From: Anaerolineales bacterium
GTDB lineage: Bacteria; Chloroflexota; Anaerolineae; Anaerolineales; Villigracilaceae
Reading direction: 5' to 3'
Length of the DNA: 64,000 nucleotides
Assembly: GCA_017985935.1 (NCBI GenBank)
Contig: JAGNWT010000008.1
Coordinates: 1-64,000 of the forward strand
Position numbers and translations under genes: made by a program. Shown here one piece after another: positions 59,649 to 64,000 of this stretch (its first letter is position 1; each line of letters begins with the position of its first letter). The notes below the pieces were generated by a model that did no database searches, was not told the origin of the DNA, and saw only the letters and a list, made by a program, of their open reading frames with translations.

Positions 59649-60392
59649 ATGAAGAAAGCTGCAACAACAATCTTAAGTATTTTACTGATCGCCTTGATCC
59701 TCACTGCCTGCACAGGTACAGAAGGTTCCCCTGAAGGCGGTGATGAAGCCATGATGACTTCTGCCGTGGGCACCATGGTATCTTCCTTTTTTGGTACACA
59801 AACGGCCATTTACACCCCGCCCTCGCCTACGGTCATTTCAACCAATACCTTTCTGCCCACACCAACTCTTCAATTGTCGACCGGCACCATCGGTCCAACC
59901 CCGACCGGGACCTTTATCTACTTTTCCCCCACACCCGGAACGATCACGCCCACAGGCACACTGCCTACACCCACGGTCAATTCTGCTTCGTTGGCGGTCG
60001 GCTGCAACAACCTGGCCTTCGTGCGCGATGTGACCATCCCCGCGGGGACCGTGTTCAAGCCGAACGAATATTTTTCAAAGACCTGGAAAGTGGAAAATAA
60101 CGGCACCTGCGACTGGCTGTATCAATACACCCTCACCCTGTCTGGCGGAGATGCCTTTGGCGGAAAGAACACCAAGATCCAAAAGCTGGTAAAGCCCGGA
60201 AGCTGGACCGAGTTGACGATCGGTTTTACCGCGCCGAGCCAGCCCGGAAAATACACAAGTTACTGGCGGCTTTCAAACGGACAAAGCATGTTTGGCGCTA
60301 CGCTTGGTGTCTCATTTACCGTCTCGGTCAACCCAACAGCAACCCCAACTTTCACATCCACACCGGTGACGCCCGCGTACCTCGGGCCTTGA
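59649..60392 (+). CDS. Lipoprotein with NBR1-type Ig-like domain
   Basis: The 247-residue product has a lipoprotein signal (LTACTG, Cys about 23), a Thr/Pro-rich linker to about 110, then a beta-sandwich with the NBR1-Ig pattern: DVTIPAGTVFKPNEYFSKTWKVENNGTCDW and KPGSWTELTIGFTAPSQPGKYTSYWRL. In eukaryotes this domain binds cargo; in Chloroflexota and related bacteria it is common on surface lipoproteins with unknown ligand. The next gene starts three bases after its stop. Confidence 0.88.
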   Translation: MKKAATTILSILLIALILTACTGTEGSPEGGDEAMMTSAVGTMVSSFFGTQTAIYTPPSPTVISTNTFLPTPTLQLSTGTIGPTPTGTFIYFSPTPGTITPTGTLPTPTVNSASLAVGCNNLAFVRDVTIPAGTVFKPNEYFSKTWKVENNGTCDWLYQYTLTLSGGDAFGGKNTKIQKLVKPGSWTELTIGFTAPSQPGKYTSYWRLSNGQSMFGATLGVSFTVSVNPTATPTFTSTPVTPAYLGP

Positions 60393-60395
60393 TCC

Positions 60396-61442
60396 ATGCC
60401 CAAGTTTTTGCGTTGGATGATCGTTGGATCGCTCCTTTTCTGGACCCTGAGCCTGCTCCCGTTCGAGCAGGCTTCGGCTCATCCCTTGCCGCAGACCGCC
60501 ATCACAAGTCCCAGCCAGTTGATCGATGCGGTGAACGGACTGCGCCTGTCGTATGGGCTGCAGCCATTGGCGGTTCACCCTGTGCTGATGCAGTCTTCCC
60601 AATCGCAGGCCGACTATATGGCTGCCACCGGGCAGACCACGCACACTCGTCCCGGCGGGATCAGTTACACCCAGCAATTGTTGACGCTGGGTTTTCCGCT
60701 CGCGGGCGATCTGTCACTGGGCGGGTTCCGCGCTGAGAACATCTTAAGCAGCGGCAGCCCACTGGTGTGGAACGGGGTTCCCCGTGCCTGGCAGGACGCC
60801 GACCACATGAATACCATGCTCTCGCAGAACTTCACGCACATCGGCGCGGGCATTTCTCAAAACTCGAACGGTTATTATTACGCGGTGGATTGCGCCGCCG
60901 CGACCGGCTCGGGGCAGATGCAGACCGATGCGGTCAATATCCTGACGAGCGTGCCCGCTTCTGAAAATGGGAGTTCCGCCGGCATCAGCCAATACATGGT
61001 GCCGGTCGTCAAGAGCACGGCCCGCCCGGATGGTGATGTGCTTCATAAGGTGCAATATGGGCAGACCTTGTGGAGTATTGCCATTGAGTATGGGACCACG
61101 ATCAAGAACATTCAGGCGCTCAATAATTTAGGCGAGGACCTGGTCGTCTTTCAAGGACAGGAACTGTTGGTCGTGAAAAGTGCAACACAACCTGCGCCTG
61201 CAACGCCGACCCTGGTTTCTCCCGCCACACCTGTTCCTGCAGTGACAAGCGCGCCGATCACGCCGTCCATTTCATTTCCAACCGCATTGATGCCCACCCC
61301 AGTGCAGCCGACTCCAACAGAAGCGGAAGATGCTGCACCCAACTCCAATCCGCCCGCTTCAGGGTTGCTGGTCGGCATTCTGATCTTTGCCGCATTTATT
61401 GGTGGGGGCGTGGCGGTCTGGTTGATCCGCGACCCGAACTGA
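60396..61442 (+). CDS. CAP-domain plus LysM surface protein with C-terminal anchor
   Basis: The 348-residue product has a signal peptide (about 1-28), a CAP (SCP/PR1) domain (about 40-165: LIDAVNGLRLSYGLQPLAVHPVLMQSSQSQADYMA, with His in TTHTRP, then NFTHIGAGI), a LysM domain (about 208-260: KVQYGQTLWSIAIEYGTTIKNIQALNNL) and a Pro/Thr-rich stalk before a transmembrane helix near 323-342. LysM should bind cell-wall glycan. It is coupled to the NBR1 lipoprotein gene. CAP proteins bind lipids or act as envelope remodelling factors. Confidence 0.9.
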   Translation: MPKFLRWMIVGSLLFWTLSLLPFEQASAHPLPQTAITSPSQLIDAVNGLRLSYGLQPLAVHPVLMQSSQSQADYMAATGQTTHTRPGGISYTQQLLTLGFPLAGDLSLGGFRAENILSSGSPLVWNGVPRAWQDADHMNTMLSQNFTHIGAGISQNSNGYYYAVDCAAATGSGQMQTDAVNILTSVPASENGSSAGISQYMVPVVKSTARPDGDVLHKVQYGQTLWSIAIEYGTTIKNIQALNNLGEDLVVFQGQELLVVKSATQPAPATPTLVSPATPVPAVTSAPITPSISFPTALMPTPVQPTPTEAEDAAPNSNPPASGLLVGILIFAAFIGGGVAVWLIRDPN

Positions 61443-61542
61443 CCCGAACCCTGCAAGGTATAATAGCGACCTTCAACGCGTCTAAAGACAGTAACTCTTT
61501 CAGTTCAAAAATCTCAACCAAGAAATCGAAGTATATAAAGAT

Positions 61543-62424
61543 ATGGAAATTACTCTCGCATTGGGTGGAGGGGGAGCCAAGGGCAATTCGCACATTGGCG
61601 TCCTTCGCCGCCTTGAAAAAGAAGGATTCAAAATTCGCTCGGTTGCCGGCACAAGTTTCGGCGGACTCGTTGCGATCTTATACGCCTACGGGCGGACCCC
61701 AAATGAGATCGAAGAAATCTTTTCTTCGGTGGATCAAGCCACACTGTATGGACGAGACTCAAAAGATGGACCATCTCTGTTGGGGCTTTCCGGCGTTCGC
61801 AAACTGTTGGATTCTCTGCTCGGTGAAAAAACCTTTACCGACCTGAAGATTCCCTGCGCTGTCACCGCGGTGGATACCAAGACCGGTTCTGAAGTGGTGA
61901 TCTCCGAAGGACTGCTAAGAGATGCCGTGCTCGCGACCATTGCCCTGCCGGGAATTTTTCCGCCGCAGACCCTGAACAATTGGGAATTAATGGATGGCGG
62001 AGTTTTGAATCCGGTACCGGTCACGGTGGCGCGCATGCTTTCTCCTGAGCTGCCCATTGTGGCAGTCGTCTTGAACGACCCGTTGGATATCCCCGTGCGG
62101 ACCTACGCCATTCCCGTCCCTGCCATTCTGCCAAGGCAGATCACCGAGCGGATCCATCAACTGCATTACGCGCAAGCCTTCGATATCTTCATGCGCGCCG
62201 TGGATTTGAGCAGCCGCGCTGTGGCACATTATCGCCTCGAAGCCGATGCGCCCGATGTGATCGTCCGCCCAAAAGTCCATAATATTGACCTGCTGGATAA
62301 GGTGGTTGTGAAAGATGTGGCGATGCTGGGTGAACTGGCATTGGAAGATGTTCTGCCGCAATTGAAAAAAGCCGTCTCCTGGTCTGGGCGTTTGAACAAA
62401 CTTTTATTCGGAGGAAAGCGATGA
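61543..62424 (+). CDS. Patatin-like phospholipase
   Basis: The 293-residue product starts with the oxyanion hole GGGGAKGNSHIGV, the nucleophile elbow GTSFG (Ser about 40), and the second catalytic residue in DGGVLNPVPV (about 150). Patatins hydrolyse acyl groups from phospholipids or other lipids in the cytoplasm or inner membrane. It lacks transmembrane segments. The end overlaps the next small gene by four bases. Confidence 0.94.
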   Translation: MEITLALGGGGAKGNSHIGVLRRLEKEGFKIRSVAGTSFGGLVAILYAYGRTPNEIEEIFSSVDQATLYGRDSKDGPSLLGLSGVRKLLDSLLGEKTFTDLKIPCAVTAVDTKTGSEVVISEGLLRDAVLATIALPGIFPPQTLNNWELMDGGVLNPVPVTVARMLSPELPIVAVVLNDPLDIPVRTYAIPVPAILPRQITERIHQLHYAQAFDIFMRAVDLSSRAVAHYRLEADAPDVIVRPKVHNIDLLDKVVVKDVAMLGELALEDVLPQLKKAVSWSGRLNKLLFGGKR

Positions 62425-62648
62425 GCCGCGATCTGCGAAAGTACATGAAAGACACCAACACTCAGATCGCCATTGGCGCGACTCTGCTTTTGTTTATCGT
62501 TGGCGATGGACTGATCTGGTGGATCTACGGCGCGGGCGCGGCATTGATGGGATTGTTGTGCATGCTCGGTGCGTTCGTGCCGATCGGCTTGATCTTTCTC
62601 CTCCTTAACCTCTCAGATTGGATCGTGAAACGTGCCGGCCGCGACTAA
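62421..62648 (+). CDS. Small two-helix membrane protein
   Basis: The 75-residue product has hydrophobic stretches at about 16-36 and 39-63 and charged ends (SRDLRKYMKD at the start). It is coupled to the patatin gene by ATGA overlap and overlaps the esterase gene by 17 bases, so it is probably translated as part of the operon. Family unknown. Confidence 0.8.
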   Translation: MSRDLRKYMKDTNTQIAIGATLLLFIVGDGLIWWIYGAGAALMGLLCMLGAFVPIGLIFLLLNLSDWIVKRAGRD

Positions 62649-63309
62649 CACTGACCTGATCGAATTCAACGGCTGGACCTTGCGCGTCCGCAGATCGGAA
62701 GCGCGATCGCCCCGATTGTTGGTGATGCTTCACGGTTGGACAGGCGATGAAAATTCCATGTGGGTTTTCGCCCGCGGGCTTCCCTCAGATTATTGGATCA
62801 TCGCTCCGCGCGCGCCGCACCCTGCCGACCCAAGCGGATATTCCTGGCGACCGCCTCAACCGCAGTCCTTCGGCAGACCCAGCCTCGATGCCATGCGCCC
62901 TGCTGCTGATGCGCTGATCCAACTCATTGACGAGTATTCCGCCTCCGTTACCCACAGTGGGCAGTGTCAGATGGATGCGCAGCAATTCGACCTAATGGGA
63001 TTCAGTCAGGGCGCGGCAATGACCAATGTGATGGGAATGATCCATCCCGAACGGGTCCGCAAGATGGGTGTGCTGGCAGGTTTTGTCCCTTCGGGGCTTG
63101 AAGAGATGATCGCGAAAAAACCTCTTGCCGGCAAGGAAGTTTTTGTGGCGCACGGCACGCTCGACCAAATGATTCCCATCGATCGGGCGCGGGCGTCCAT
63201 TGGTCTGCTTGAGCAGGCGGGGGCGCAAGTGGTTTATTGTGAGGATGAAGTTGGTCACAAGTTGAGCGCCAATTGTTTGCGCGCGCTGGAAACCTACCTC
63301 AAAGATTAA
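62632..63309 (+). CDS. Phospholipase/carboxylesterase-type alpha/beta hydrolase, GTG start
   Basis: The GTG at 62632 lies inside the end of the membrane protein gene. The 225-residue product has LHGWTGDENSMW (oxyanion region), GFSQGAAM (nucleophile Ser), then HGTLDQMIPID (Asp) and EVGHKLSAN (His), completing the triad in the carboxylesterase 2 / YpfH-like family. Such enzymes cleave short acyl esters. With the patatin it suggests lipid or acyl-group turnover. Confidence 0.92.
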   Translation: MPAATNTDLIEFNGWTLRVRRSEARSPRLLVMLHGWTGDENSMWVFARGLPSDYWIIAPRAPHPADPSGYSWRPPQPQSFGRPSLDAMRPAADALIQLIDEYSASVTHSGQCQMDAQQFDLMGFSQGAAMTNVMGMIHPERVRKMGVLAGFVPSGLEEMIAKKPLAGKEVFVAHGTLDQMIPIDRARASIGLLEQAGAQVVYCEDEVGHKLSANCLRALETYLKD

Positions 63310-63409
63310 TCCATTCTCACGAGGCTGTTGACGCTGATTTTGTTTGCAGGTATCCTTGAAAAATGCGGATCAAATTCCGCACTTCGATTTTTATCAAAGG
63401 TGAAGAAAT

Positions 63410-64000
63410 ATGAATCGTTCTTTTTCTCGTCGTGATTTTCTAAAGTTCGCAGGCATTGGGCTCGGCGCTCTGGCATTCAGACCGTTTAGAAGTGATTCCT
63501 TTATGGAAAAATTTTACGCTCCCAAACGCCTGCCTCAATTTCCGGCCAGCGAGATCATTGGGCGCGTGGTGGATGATACCGATGTGCGCAGCCGCCCCGA
63601 TAACAATCCCGTGCTGAACAATTCGATCGGCATTGCGGGCGCGGACACTTTGCTCCCGTGGGGGCGTGAAGTGATCGGCAGCGTGCTTGGCTTGACGAAT
63701 CAAAAATATCTGGAAACCTCCGATGGCTTCATCTGGTCGTCGCGTGTTCAGCCGACCCGCAACCTGCCCAACACCCCGATCACTGCCATGCCCGCGGGTC
63801 AGACCGGTTTTTGGGCTGAGGTGACCGTCCCGTATGTAGACCTTGCCCTGGAAGGGCAGGTGGTCTCGCCGTGGATGCAGGATCACATCACCTATAACTT
63901 CCCGCCTCGTTTGTATTATGGTCAAGTGGTGTGGATCGATGCGATCCGCCAGAACAACGGCTTTATTGAGTACCGTTGGAATGAAGCCGATCAGGGACAT
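63410..64000 (+). CDS. Tat-exported protein, probable L,D-transpeptidase family, 3' end outside window
   Basis: The ATG at 63410 (AAAGG upstream) gives a Tat leader with SRRDFLKFAG and a hydrophobic segment, then about 170 residues to the window edge. A segment GRVVDDTDVRSRPDNNPV resembles an SH3-like domain that precedes YkuD catalytic domains in related proteins, followed by WGREVIGSV and SDGFIWSSRVQPTRN. The catalytic domain would lie outside the window, so the YkuD assignment is a guess from layout. Confidence 0.6.
   Translation, partial: MNRSFSRRDFLKFAGIGLGALAFRPFRSDSFMEKFYAPKRLPQFPASEIIGRVVDDTDVRSRPDNNPVLNNSIGIAGADTLLPWGREVIGSVLGLTNQKYLETSDGFIWSSRVQPTRNLPNTPITAMPAGQTGFWAEVTVPYVDLALEGQVVSPWMQDHITYNFPPRLYYGQVVWIDAIRQNNGFIEYRWNEADQGH

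Noticed and set aside
1..64000. CRISPR arrays, prophage, transposons or tRNA/rRNA genes
   Set aside because: No regularly spaced repeats, transposase or integrase proteins, terminal repeats or structural RNA patterns were seen on reading.

Overview
This window looks like a chromosomal segment of a Chloroflexota bacterium, probably class Anaerolineae. That placement is an inference from gene content: Thr/Pro-rich lipoproteins, an NBR1-type Ig-domain lipoprotein, a CAP-LysM protein, an ECF sigma factor paired with a DUF5667-like protein, and many GT4 glycosyltransferases. There is no rRNA or other phylogenetic marker in the window. Coding density is high and genes lie on both strands. I found no tRNA, rRNA, CRISPR array, transposase or prophage.

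Layout. (1) 1-8973: a NUDIX hydrolase fragment, a DinB-like protein, a NYN/OST-HTH RNA-associated protein, then a four-gene plus-strand set (nucleotide-carrier-like transporter, GNAT-like protein, HAMP sensor without output domain, PGM1-type ATP-grasp ligase), followed by an OmpR-type two-component system whose kinase has a Met/Gly-rich external loop. (2) 9056-35108: a glutaredoxin, an AT-rich gap, then a large extracellular polysaccharide locus. It holds an initiating sugar transferase, a Wzz-like protein fused to a degenerate GGDEF domain, a Wzy/ligase, two Wzx-type flippases, five GT4 transferases, an orphan BcsB-like protein, a pectate-lyase-like beta-helix protein, an APH-type kinase, a TupA-type ATP-grasp protein, a GH25-like/NAGPA fusion, two tandem PP-loop proteins and a pyruvyl transferase. 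(3) 35244-42499: a redox and respiration block with a TlpA-like thioredoxin, a two-domain thioredoxin-fold protein whose second active site reads UGA-x-x-Cys and is followed by a SECIS-like hairpin (probable selenoprotein), two ECF sigma/anti-sigma modules, and a cytochrome b / Rieske / triheme cytochrome c operon between them. (4) 42548-58202: a long run of minus-strand genes that looks like a stress and signalling island: Rad3-like helicase-nuclease, Dom34/eRF1-like protein, RNB exoribonuclease, SDR, SLOG/LSDAT protein, several very small proteins, two GlsB/YeaQ proteins, CsbD, a CheY-like receiver, a cupin, a PAS-GGDEF cyclase and a NarL/LiaS-type two-component system. Three copies of a conserved ~65-bp promoter-like element occur upstream of genes in this island. 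(5) 58417-64000: an aminotransferase V, two cell-envelope proteins, a patatin, a small membrane protein, an esterase, and the start of a Tat-exported protein.

Most notable are the unannotated selenoprotein candidate (35841-36512), the three-copy promoter element (52625, 54119, 55837), the two degenerate GGDEF proteins tied to polysaccharide export, and the tandem QueC-like PP-loop proteins inside the polysaccharide locus.
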